Source: UBA6522 sp965221035 (lineage in GTDB: Bacteria > Pseudomonadota > Gammaproteobacteria > Steroidobacterales > Rariloculaceae). From it: a DNA stretch of 64,000 nt. Below, in pieces: positions 24,395 through 32,266 of the stretch. Position numbers and translations under genes: made by a program. Position 1 is the stretch's first letter; each line of letters begins with the position of its first letter. Below the pieces are notes generated by a model. That model worked only from the letters and a program-made list of their open reading frames with translations. It was not told where the DNA came from and made no database searches. The stretch is taken from contig OZ244860.1 in the NCBI GenBank assembly GCA_965221035.1, forward strand, positions 3,162,001 to 3,226,000, in the 5' to 3' direction.

Positions 24395-27300
24395 ATGAGG
24401 TTGCGGCAGATCGAGGGACTCGACCAGCGATACCACGCGGGCACGAAGTCGTTCTATCTCACCGGTCTCCAGGCCCTGGTCAAGCTGTTGCTGCTGCAGG
24501 CCGCGAGCGACGCCCGCGCCGGACTGAACACCGCGGGGTTCGTTTCAGGCTACCGGGGTTCGCCTCTGGCCGGACTGGACCAGGAACTTCGGCGGGCGAA
24601 ACCATTCCTGGACGAGGCCCGGATCCACTTCCAGCCGGGACTCAACGAGGACCTGGCGGCGACATCCATCTGGGGCGCGCAACAGGTCAACCTCTTCCCG
24701 GGCGGCCGGTACGACGGAGTGTTCGGGCTCTGGTACGGCAAGGGTCCGGGTGTGGACCGCACCGGCGACGCGTTCAAGCACGCCAACAGCGCGGGAACCT
24801 CACGCCATGGCGGCGTGCTGGTAGTGGCCGGTGATGACCATGTCTGCAAGTCGTCCACGCTGCCCCACCAGAGCGAGTACAGTTTCATGGACGCCAGGAT
24901 CCCGGTGCTCAACCCGAGCGATCTGGGAGATGTCCTGGAGCTTGGACTCAAGGGATACGCTCTTTCCAGGTACAGCGGCTGCTGGGTCGCGCTCAAGCTC
25001 ACCGAGGAGCATGCGGATGCCGCGCAGACGGTCCGGATTCCGGAAATTCCCCGGATCGTGCGGCCCGAGTTCCAGCTGCCGGCCGGCGGGGTGCATATTC
25101 GCTGGCCGGACGCGCCCGTGGAACAGGAAGCCCGCCTGCACAACCACAAGATTCCCGCCGCCCTGGCGTTCGCCGAGGCCAACGGCCTGAACCGGTTGGT
25201 CATTGACAGCCCCAACCCCCGCCTGGGCATCGTCTCCGCGGGCAAGGCCTACATGGACGTCCGCCAGGCCCTGGATGAGCTGGGAATCGATCGCCGGCGG
25301 GCGTCCGAATTGGGCATCAGGGTCTTCAAGGTCGGCATGAGCTGGCCACTGGAACGCGAACAGCTCCGAGGATTTGCCTCGGGGGTCGAAGAGGTGCTCG
25401 TCATCGAGGAAAAGCGGGGCGTGATCGAGGACCAGCTCAAGCAGCAGTTCTACAACCGGGGCGGAGCGGACCGACCCCGGATAACGGGAAAACACGACGA
25501 GCGCGGCAACCCGTTCCTGTCCGCGGTCGAGGAATTCACGCCGTCCTCGGTCGCCGCCGCCATCGCCCGGCGGCTGTTGCGGCTCGTGCCGGACGAGCGC
25601 ATTGCCCGGCGCCTGCCAGGGATCGAACGCGAGGCGCGGGCGCCCATCGACGGGGCGGGATCGCCATCGAGGCTGCCGCACTACTGCTCCGGATGCCCGC
25701 ACAACACGTCCACAAGGGTGCCCGAAGGCAGCATCGCCGCCGCCGGAATCGGCTGTCACTACATGGCGACGTGGATGGACGACCGGGACACCAGGACCTT
25801 TACCCAGATGGGCGGTGAGGGGGCGGCCTGGATCGGACAAGCCCCGTTCACCGACACATCCCACAGGTTTCAGAACCTGGGAGACGGCACGTACGCCCAC
25901 TCCGGGTTGCTGGCCGTTCGTGCCGCGGTCGCCGCCGGCGTCAACATGACCTACAAGATTCTGCATAACGACGCGGTGGCGATGACCGGCGGTCAGCCTG
26001 TCGAAGGCGGCATGACAGTGGAACGGATCGCCCGCCAGTTGGCCGCGGAAGGCGTAGGGCCGATCGTCGTGGTCACCGATGAGGCGGGACCGCGGGCTCG
26101 CGGCACGTTGCCGGACGGCGTCACCGTGCGCCACCGCCGGGAGCTGGACCGGGTCCAGAGGTCGCTTCGGGAGTGTCGTGGTGTTTCCGCCCTGATTTAC
26201 GATCAGACCTGCGCCGCCGAGCTGCGGCGCAGGCGCAGGCGCGGCGAGGTCGCGGATCCGGACAGGTGGGTCGCCATCCATCCCCTGGTCTGCGAAGGCT
26301 GCGGGGACTGCAACGCCGTCTCCAATTGCCTGTCGGTGATTCCGCTCAAGACCGAGTTCGGCCGCAAGCGCGCCATCAACCAGTCCGCGTGCAACAAGGA
26401 TTTCAGCTGTATCGACGGCTTTTGCCCCAGTTTCGTGACCCTCGATGGCGTCCGGCCCAGGCGTCCGTCGCCGGCGCTTGAATCCATGCCCGAACTGCCG
26501 ACGCCCGGGCTCGTCGAGGCATCGCCCTGCAACGTGCTCATCGCGGGCGTGGGAGGCACCGGCGTCGGCACGGCCGCGGCCATCCTGGGCATGGCCGCCC
26601 ACCTCGAGGGGCACCGGGTGATGGCGCTGGATCAGACAGGTCTCGCCCAGAAGTTCGGCGCGGTGGTTTCCCATGTGCGCATCGGCGCGTCCGCGGAACA
26701 TCTCCGCTGCGCGCAGATTCCCGCCGGCAAGGTCGACCTTCTGCTGGGCGCGGACCTGGTTGTCGCGAGCGGCCGGGATGTCCTGGCCCGGCTGGACGCG
26801 GATCGTACCCGCGCGGTGGTCGATACGCATCGCGAAATGCCGGCGGCGTTCATTCAGGATCCCGATTACGAATTCGCCGAATCCACGATGCTGGCATCGC
26901 TGGCGAACGCGTGTCGTTCACCGGCCCCCGACCTGGTGGATGCGACCGGACTGGCGACCGGACTGCTGGGCGACGCCATCGCGGCCAATCTGTTGCTGCT
27001 GGGCGTGGCGTTCCAGCGAGGCTTGCTGCCCGTATCCGAGACCGCGATCATTCGCGCCATCGAACTCAACGGTGTCGCCGTGGAGCAGAGTGTCCGGGCC
27101 TTCACCTGGGGCCGTCACGCGGCTGTGGATCCGGCCGCGGTGCGGCGCCGGGCCGGGCCGGCCGGGGAACCCGAACGGCTGTCTTCGAATCTGGACGAGA
27201 TGATCGAGCTCCGCGCCGAGTATCTGGCCTCCTACCAGAATGCGGCGCTCGCCGGACGATATCGCGATTGGGTAGAGCGGATACGGCACGCGGAGCGCGG

Positions 27301-27862
27301 CATCCGCCGGGATGGCGCCGGTCTGGCGGAGATCGTGGCGCGCCAATACTTCAAGCTGCTGGCGTACAAGGACGAGTACGAGGTGGCCAGGCTGTTCGCG
27401 CAGACCGGATTTCTGGATGAGACCAGGGGGAAGTTCGAAGGCTCGGCCAAACTTACCTTCCATCTGTCGCCCCCGTTGATCGCCCGGACGGATCCCGCCA
27501 CCGGCCGTCCGCGAAAGTACGCTTTGGGCGCCTGGATATTGCCAATTTTTCACTTGCTGGCCCGACTGAGGCGCTTGCGCGGTACTCCGCTGGATGTGTT
27601 CGGATACTCCCGGGAGAGGCGTGCGGAACGTCGCCTGATTGTCGACTACGAATCGCTGTTGTCCCGAATCGTTGCGGAACTGGACGAGTCCCGGCTCGAC
27701 CTCGCCATGGAACTGGCCGGATTGCCGGAGAAGATTCGCGGTTACGGCCCCATCAAGGCGGCATCCATCGAACGGACCAGGGCGCTCGAGGCTGGACTAT
27801 TGAGGGACTGGGCGGCTCAAGGGTCGATACCGGGCGACTCTCCCCATTCCGAGGCCGCCTGA
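24395..27862 (+). CDS. Indolepyruvate ferredoxin oxidoreductase, IorA-IorB fusion
   Basis: An 1,155-residue 2-oxoacid:ferredoxin oxidoreductase that decarboxylates arylpyruvates to aryl-acyl-CoA and passes electrons to ferredoxin. The N-terminal half carries the pyruvate/ThDP domains (FVSGYRGSPLAGLD, HYCSGCPHNTS, MGGEGAAWIGQ). A cysteine-rich ferredoxin-like insert begins at Cys633 (CEGCGDCNAVSNC) and continues through CNKDFSCIDGFC. The C-terminal part is the gamma/IorB domain with GVGGTGVGTAAAILG. Such single-chain fusions are common in proteobacteria. The ATG has no strong ribosome-binding site. A 35-bp duplication overlaps the 3' end. Confidence 0.92.
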   Translation: MRLRQIEGLDQRYHAGTKSFYLTGLQALVKLLLLQAASDARAGLNTAGFVSGYRGSPLAGLDQELRRAKPFLDEARIHFQPGLNEDLAATSIWGAQQVNLFPGGRYDGVFGLWYGKGPGVDRTGDAFKHANSAGTSRHGGVLVVAGDDHVCKSSTLPHQSEYSFMDARIPVLNPSDLGDVLELGLKGYALSRYSGCWVALKLTEEHADAAQTVRIPEIPRIVRPEFQLPAGGVHIRWPDAPVEQEARLHNHKIPAALAFAEANGLNRLVIDSPNPRLGIVSAGKAYMDVRQALDELGIDRRRASELGIRVFKVGMSWPLEREQLRGFASGVEEVLVIEEKRGVIEDQLKQQFYNRGGADRPRITGKHDERGNPFLSAVEEFTPSSVAAAIARRLLRLVPDERIARRLPGIEREARAPIDGAGSPSRLPHYCSGCPHNTSTRVPEGSIAAAGIGCHYMATWMDDRDTRTFTQMGGEGAAWIGQAPFTDTSHRFQNLGDGTYAHSGLLAVRAAVAAGVNMTYKILHNDAVAMTGGQPVEGGMTVERIARQLAAEGVGPIVVVTDEAGPRARGTLPDGVTVRHRRELDRVQRSLRECRGVSALIYDQTCAAELRRRRRRGEVADPDRWVAIHPLVCEGCGDCNAVSNCLSVIPLKTEFGRKRAINQSACNKDFSCIDGFCPSFVTLDGVRPRRPSPALESMPELPTPGLVEASPCNVLIAGVGGTGVGTAAAILGMAAHLEGHRVMALDQTGLAQKFGAVVSHVRIGASAEHLRCAQIPAGKVDLLLGADLVVASGRDVLARLDADRTRAVVDTHREMPAAFIQDPDYEFAESTMLASLANACRSPAPDLVDATGLATGLLGDAIAANLLLLGVAFQRGLLPVSETAIIRAIELNGVAVEQSVRAFTWGRHAAVDPAAVRRRAGPAGEPERLSSNLDEMIELRAEYLASYQNAALAGRYRDWVERIRHAERGIRRDGAGLAEIVARQYFKLLAYKDEYEVARLFAQTGFLDETRGKFEGSAKLTFHLSPPLIARTDPATGRPRKYALGAWILPIFHLLARLRRLRGTPLDVFGYSRERRAERRLIVDYESLLSRIVAELDESRLDLAMELAGLPEKIRGYGPIKAASIERTRALEAGLLRDWAAQGSIPGDSPHSEAA

Positions 27863-27920
27863 TATCCGGACTGCCGCGGGCAGCCGAGGCCGCCTGATGT
27901 CCGGACTGCCGCGGGCAGCC
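27851..27920. repeat. 35-bp tandem duplication over the oxidoreductase stop codon
   Basis: Two 35-bp units (27851-27885 and 27886-27920) differ at a single base. Each contains the codons Glu-Ala-Ala-stop and a small CTGCC/GGCAG hairpin. The first copy ends the gene; the second lies just outside it. The twin hairpins may help to terminate transcription. Confidence 0.85.
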
Positions 27921-27967
27921 AATATCCGCGTCTGTCACCCCGTGGGGGAATGTTCCCATAGCGATGG

Positions 27968-28312
27968 TCAGCGGATCGCCTCCGCCTCGGCCGCCGTCGC
28001 GCACCGGATGCATCGGTCGGCGAAGGGGTGAGCCCGCAACCGCGCCAGCGGGATTTCCTCCTCGCAGTTCACGCAGACCCCGTAGGTGCCGTTTTCCATC
28101 TTGGCCAGGGCGCTGGCGATCTTGCTCAATTCGCGCCGCGTCTCGTTGCCCAGGGCATCGACCACCTCGGCATTCTCGAGTTCCTGGGCCTGTTCTTCGG
28201 AGTCCGCGCTGTGTCCGGCGGTGATGTTGCGCTTGATGCGCTCCAGCCGGCTCGCCAGTTCTGATCGCTTGGTGATCAGCACCCGTCTGATTTCCGCGTG
28301 GTCCCGGTTCAA
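27968..28312 (-). CDS. DksA/TraR-family zinc-finger protein
   Basis: A 114-residue member of the DksA/TraR family. The C-terminal C4 zinc finger has C-x2-C-x17-C-x2-C spacing (Cys80, Cys83, Cys101, Cys104), preceded by a long helical region and the ALAKMENGTYGVC signature. Classic DksA binds RNA polymerase with ppGpp; this protein is shorter and lacks the clear DxxDxA coiled-coil tip, so it is probably a paralogue with another or modulating role. I choose TTG at 28312, 6 bases after AAGGAG. An ATG at 28372 is possible but overlaps the upstream gene. Confidence 0.85.
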   Translation of the reverse strand: MNRDHAEIRRVLITKRSELASRLERIKRNITAGHSADSEEQAQELENAEVVDALGNETRRELSKIASALAKMENGTYGVCVNCEEEIPLARLRAHPFADRCIRCATAAEAEAIR

Positions 28313-28355
28313 GTCGCGCTCCTTCGATCCGCCCGGCTGTCCAGCCTGAATTCCG

Positions 28356-29201
28356 CTAGTCGGTGGCGCCATCACGTCCGCTGCCCAGGTCGCGGAAGTT
28401 GGCGAAATGGCGAAGTGCCGCCTGACGGTCGCCCTGCCGCTCGTAGAGGCGGGCGAGGTTGTAGTGGGCATCGGGGATGGCGGGGTCCACGGCAAGCGCA
28501 TGCTGGTAGGTCTCCATGGCTTCCCGCAGCGCGCCCTGGTCTTCCAGAACCACGCCGAGATTGAACGCGGCGATGGCGCTGCCGGGATCGATTCCAAGCG
28601 CGTCCCGGTACAGTTCCTCGGCTTGGCGGTAGGCGCGTTCGTTGTGCAACAGGCGCCCCAGATTGATCCGCGCATTGACATGTGCGCCGTCCATCGCGAT
28701 GGCTTCACGGTAAGCCGCTTCGGCGTCATCCCTGGCGCCCACGTGGTCGAACTCCAGCGCCAGCTCGAACCATTCCTCGCTGCTGCTCGCGCGTGCCCGG
28801 GCCTGACGTGCGGCCGCCATCACCATGGGCGCGCTCCTGGCGGCCAGGTCCTCGACCGGGAAGGCGAGTATGGTCTGGCCCGATTCGGGTTCCCAAGCGG
28901 TATCGCGCTCCCTGATCAGCACTTGCTGGCCGTCGGCCAGGACGCGAACCGAGCTCAGCGGCCGACCTGCCGGAAGCCGGTCGCGGGCTGCCCGCAGCGC
29001 CCGCCACACGCGCCGTGGTTTCACGCCGGCCTCCAGCAGGCCGTTCGCGGTACGCAGCAGGACGAGGTCCTGGAACGAGAACCGAAGCCGGCCCCGTTCG
29101 TCGCGGTCGGGTACCAGGAACTCCCGCCGCGCAAGGTCGCGCACGCGCGCGGGCGTGATGTCCAGCAGCTCGGCGACCTGCCGTGTGGTGTAGGGGCGCA
29201 T
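28356..29201 (-). CDS. MerR-type helix-turn-helix protein with TPR repeats
   Basis: A 281-residue protein. Residues 3-70 form a MerR-like winged helix (YTTRQVAELLDITPARVRDLARREFL). A middle region of about 70 residues has no recognised domain. Residues 145-275 contain at least three tetratricopeptide repeats (AAYREAIAMDGAHVNARINLG, then EELYRDALGIDPGSAIAAFN, then METYQHALAVDPAIPDAHYN). It probably binds DNA and a protein partner; no ligand-binding cysteines of metal-sensing MerR proteins are seen. It precedes the DksA/TraR gene and may be co-transcribed with it. Confidence 0.85.
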   Translation of the reverse strand: MRPYTTRQVAELLDITPARVRDLARREFLVPDRDERGRLRFSFQDLVLLRTANGLLEAGVKPRRVWRALRAARDRLPAGRPLSSVRVLADGQQVLIRERDTAWEPESGQTILAFPVEDLAARSAPMVMAAARQARARASSSEEWFELALEFDHVGARDDAEAAYREAIAMDGAHVNARINLGRLLHNERAYRQAEELYRDALGIDPGSAIAAFNLGVVLEDQGALREAMETYQHALAVDPAIPDAHYNLARLYERQGDRQAALRHFANFRDLGSGRDGATD

Positions 29202-29282
29202 CGGCCTACCCGCCCGGAAGCCGGGTGAGCCGCAAGGAAATTACAGGCGCGATCATGGCGTGATAGTAACCGTCGATACCGT

Positions 29283-30197
29283 TTATCGCGAGCGATTGAC
29301 CGTGAAATCGGCGATCCAGCGCAATCCTGCGGCCCGGTCGCCGAGCCCGTCGAGGGCCGCCATCGCCATGCTCCGGACTTCCTCGGCGCGCCTGCGGGCG
29401 CCTTGTACCCCAAGGACGGACGGATAGGTCGATTTGTTGTTCCTTTCGTCGGACCGGGCGCTCTTGCCGATGGTGGCCGTATCGGCATCCACTTCCAGCA
29501 AGTCGTCCCGGATCTGGAAGGCCAGGCCGATGTTGGCGGCGAAGACGTCCAGCAGCCGGATGGTTTCCGGGTCAGGGTCGACCAGCTCGCCTGGCATCAT
29601 GATGGCCGCGCGAATCAGCGCGCCCGTTTTTCTACGGTGGATGTCCGCAAGCGCGGCTTCGTCCACGGCTTGCCCTTCGGCCAGCAGATCCAGCGCCTGG
29701 CCTCCGGCCATGCCCTCCGGGCCCGCCGCCCTGGCGAGCCATCCGATGACCCGGGCCCCCGATGCGCCGGTATACGCGGGATCGCGGCACAGGCCGTCGA
29801 AGGCGAGGGCCTGGAGCGCATCTCCCGCGAGAATCGCCATGGCCTCGCCGTACAGCCGGTGCGTGGTCGGCCGGCCGCGCCGCACGTCGTCGTCGTCCAT
29901 GGCCGGCAGGTCGTCGTGAACGAGCGAATAGGCGTGCACCAGTTCCACCGCGACCGCGATGGAATCCACCTGTTCCGGGGGCAAGCCGAACAGCTCGCCG
30001 CTGGCGTAGCAAAGCAGCGGGCGAATTCTCTTGCCCGGCCCCAGGACCGAGTGCCTCATCGCCCCGATGAGCGGTTCGGGAACGCCCTCGGGGCAGGCCA
30101 GGGCCCGCTCCAGAGCCGTGTCGACGCGATCCCGATAGTGCCCGATTCGGCTCGCGAATCCCTGTTCGGATGAGTGTTCGGATGCGTGTGATACCAT
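29283..30197 (-). CDS. ispA: Polyprenyl synthetase, farnesyl/geranyl diphosphate synthase type
   Basis: About 304 residues. Condenses DMAPP with IPP to give C10-C15 (possibly C20) prenyl diphosphates. The first aspartate-rich motif is DDLPAMDDDD (about residues 95-104), and the second is QIRDDLLEVD near residue 231. GKRIRPLL and KTGALIRAA are also in place. It is read away from the mevalonate operon across a gap of about 40 bases and uses its products. The start is uncertain: ATG at 30197 is chosen, with a GTG at 30215 also open; neither has a clear ribosome-binding site. Confidence 0.92.
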   Translation of the reverse strand: MVSHASEHSSEQGFASRIGHYRDRVDTALERALACPEGVPEPLIGAMRHSVLGPGKRIRPLLCYASGELFGLPPEQVDSIAVAVELVHAYSLVHDDLPAMDDDDVRRGRPTTHRLYGEAMAILAGDALQALAFDGLCRDPAYTGASGARVIGWLARAAGPEGMAGGQALDLLAEGQAVDEAALADIHRRKTGALIRAAIMMPGELVDPDPETIRLLDVFAANIGLAFQIRDDLLEVDADTATIGKSARSDERNNKSTYPSVLGVQGARRRAEEVRSMAMAALDGLGDRAAGLRWIADFTVNRSR

Positions 30198-30238
30198 CGC
30201 CCGCAATCGTACCACTGGTCAGCCGGAAGGGATTCGCC

Positions 30239-31249
30239 ATGCTGGTCAGACACACGGCGGACCAGACGCGGGCATTGAGAGCGGCGGCAAGGGCGCGGTC
30301 CAACATCGCGCTGGTCAAGTATTGGGGCAAGGCGGACGGCGGACCGCTGAACATCCCCGCCGTCGGTTCCCTGTCGATCACCCTGGACGCGCTATGGACC
30401 GAAACCGAAGTCCATTTCGACGGGTCCGCGGACGAGGACGAATTGATACTGAACGGGCGCCGCCGCACGGATCAGCTCGACCGCGTAAGCCGCTGTCTGG
30501 ACCTGCTTCGCGGGCGGGCGCGAGTGGAGCACCGGGCCCGCGTCACCAGCCGAAACAACTTTCCCACCGGGGCGGGACTGGCCTCCTCGGCGTCGGGGTA
30601 CGCTGCGCTGACGGCGGCAGCCGCGGGGGCGCTGGACCTGGAATTGAGCACGCGGGACTTGAGCATCGTCGCGCGCCAGGGATCGGGGTCGGCGGCCCGG
30701 TCCATTTTCGGCGGTTTCGTGGAGATGCGGGCGGGCCGCCTGCCGGACGGCTCGGACAGTTATGCGGAACCGCTGATGCCGCCTGAAGCGTGGCCGCTGG
30801 AATTCGCCGTGGCGGTGACCGCACGGAAGCAGAAACGGGTGAGCTCCCGCGCGGGAATGACCCGGTCGGCGACGACGTCGCCGTACTTCAGGGCCTGGGT
30901 CGCCAAGGGTCCGGAAGATCTCGAACAGGGCCGCAAGGCGGTTCTCGAACGGGATTTCGAGTCCCTGGCGGAGGTGTCCGAACGAAATTGCCTGAGCATG
31001 CACGGCGCCGCCATGGCGGCCCGGCCGCCGCTCCTCTATTGGAACGCATCGACCATGGCTTGCATCGAGACGGTGCGGGAACTGCGCCGGTCCGGCGTGC
31101 CGGTGTTCTTCACCATCGATGCCGGGCCGCAGTTGAAGGCGGTTTGCGCGCCGGGCGCGTCGGCCAAGGTGCGCGACGCGCTGGCGGATGTACCCGGCGT
31201 CCTGGACGTGCTGGTGAGCGGCCCCGGTCCCGGTATCGAACCGGCCTGA
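30239..31249 (+). CDS. mvaD: Diphosphomevalonate decarboxylase
   Basis: A 336-residue GHMP-superfamily enzyme that converts mevalonate 5-diphosphate to isopentenyl diphosphate with ATP. Marks are SNIALVKYWGKAD near residue 20, the phosphate-binding NNFPTGAGLASSASGYAAL, and GSGSAARSIFGGFVEM. The C-terminal catalytic region includes FTIDAGPQLKAVC. The start is ATG at 30239 with GGAAGGG 7-8 bases upstream; a longer open frame upstream would overlap ispA and is rejected. It leads the plus-strand mevalonate operon. Confidence 0.94.
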   Translation: MLVRHTADQTRALRAAARARSNIALVKYWGKADGGPLNIPAVGSLSITLDALWTETEVHFDGSADEDELILNGRRRTDQLDRVSRCLDLLRGRARVEHRARVTSRNNFPTGAGLASSASGYAALTAAAAGALDLELSTRDLSIVARQGSGSAARSIFGGFVEMRAGRLPDGSDSYAEPLMPPEAWPLEFAVAVTARKQKRVSSRAGMTRSATTSPYFRAWVAKGPEDLEQGRKAVLERDFESLAEVSERNCLSMHGAAMAARPPLLYWNASTMACIETVRELRRSGVPVFFTIDAGPQLKAVCAPGASAKVRDALADVPGVLDVLVSGPGPGIEPA

Positions 31250-31258
31250 GTCGGAAGC

Positions 31259-32266
31259 ATGGCCCGCGTGTTCGCTTCCGCGCCTGGCAAGCTGGTCATC
31301 CTGGGCGAATATGCCGTGCTGGCAAATGCGCCGGCGCTGGTCATGGCCGTCAACCGGCGGTGCCATGCGGAGATCGGCCCCAGCGACACCGGTACATGCC
31401 GCGTGCGGTCGATGGCCGACGCGGACCGCCAAGTGGTCTTCCGCCGGAAGGCGAAGAGCGGACTGGCGCTGGTGGACCATGTCGTGGAAGCGTATCCGTC
31501 TTCCAGTACCACCGCATGGCGCGCGGTTCTCGACTCCAGCGGACTGTATCGCGAAGGCCGGAAACTGGGATTGGGGTCGAGCGCGGCCGCACTGACCGCC
31601 TGGAGCGGAGCCTGGATTGCGTGGTCCGGTCTGGAGGAGGCCGCGGAGTCCGAAGCGGCGGCCAGAAGCCGCCTCATCGAAGCGCACACCACGTTCCAGG
31701 GAGGCACCGGCAGCGGTCTGGACGTGGCGGCCAGCCTTCACGGCGGTGTTATTCGTTTTCGGATTGACCCGGACTCCGGACCCCAGGTCGAGCGCGCCCG
31801 ATTGCCCGAAGGGATCGGCTTTGTGGGCGTGTTTGCGAGGAATTCGGCATCGACGCGAACACAGCTGGACAGGTTCCGCGCCCGATCGGACGAGTCGCCG
31901 GCTTCGGCCGCCTTCTGGATGGACTCGCTGGGCCGATTGTCCCAGTCCGGCATCGAATGCGCCGCGGCCGGGGACCGGGAGGGATTTCTGGGGGCGACAC
32001 GGGAGTACGCCGGCGCGCTGCAGGCGTTGGGCGAGTGGATGGGGGCAGAAATTTTCACGCCGGAGCACCTGCGGCTGTTGAACCTGGCGGAACGGTTCGA
32101 CCTGGTATACAAGGTCAGTGGTGCGGGCGGCGGCGACATGGGTCTTGCCTTCGGCGACGATCCGCAGGCCCTGGCCCGGTTCAGGAAAGCCGCCGACGAG
32201 CGCTATGATACGATCGATTTGGCCATTGAACCGCAGGGTCTGGAGGTAAGGCGGGCCGACCGATGA
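31259..32266 (+). CDS. Phosphomevalonate kinase (GHMP family)
   Basis: A 335-residue kinase that should phosphorylate mevalonate 5-phosphate. The N-terminus FASAPGKLVILGEYAVLANAP is typical of phosphomevalonate and mevalonate kinases; the ATP loop is KLGLGSSAAALTAW, and a third GHMP motif KVSGAGGGDMGLAF is near the C-terminus. The mevalonate kinase step is provided by the fused protein next door, and mvaD precedes it, so the missing middle step fits this gene. It starts 9 bases after mvaD and overlaps the next gene by 4 bases. Confidence 0.9.
   Translation: MARVFASAPGKLVILGEYAVLANAPALVMAVNRRCHAEIGPSDTGTCRVRSMADADRQVVFRRKAKSGLALVDHVVEAYPSSSTTAWRAVLDSSGLYREGRKLGLGSSAAALTAWSGAWIAWSGLEEAAESEAAARSRLIEAHTTFQGGTGSGLDVAASLHGGVIRFRIDPDSGPQVERARLPEGIGFVGVFARNSASTRTQLDRFRARSDESPASAAFWMDSLGRLSQSGIECAAAGDREGFLGATREYAGALQALGEWMGAEIFTPEHLRLLNLAERFDLVYKVSGAGGGDMGLAFGDDPQALARFRKAADERYDTIDLAIEPQGLEVRRADR

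Noticed and set aside
24212..24436. An N-terminal extension of the ModF-like protein
   Set aside because: It overlaps the start of the divergent oxidoreductase gene, contains the -10 box and has no family likeness.
24800..26830. A 676-codon minus-strand frame opposite the indolepyruvate oxidoreductase
   Set aside because: It lies wholly inside a gene with strong motifs and shows no domain of its own.
30392..32068. A 558-codon minus-strand frame opposite mvaD and the phosphomevalonate kinase gene
   Set aside because: Antisense artefact; both plus-strand genes have intact GHMP motifs.
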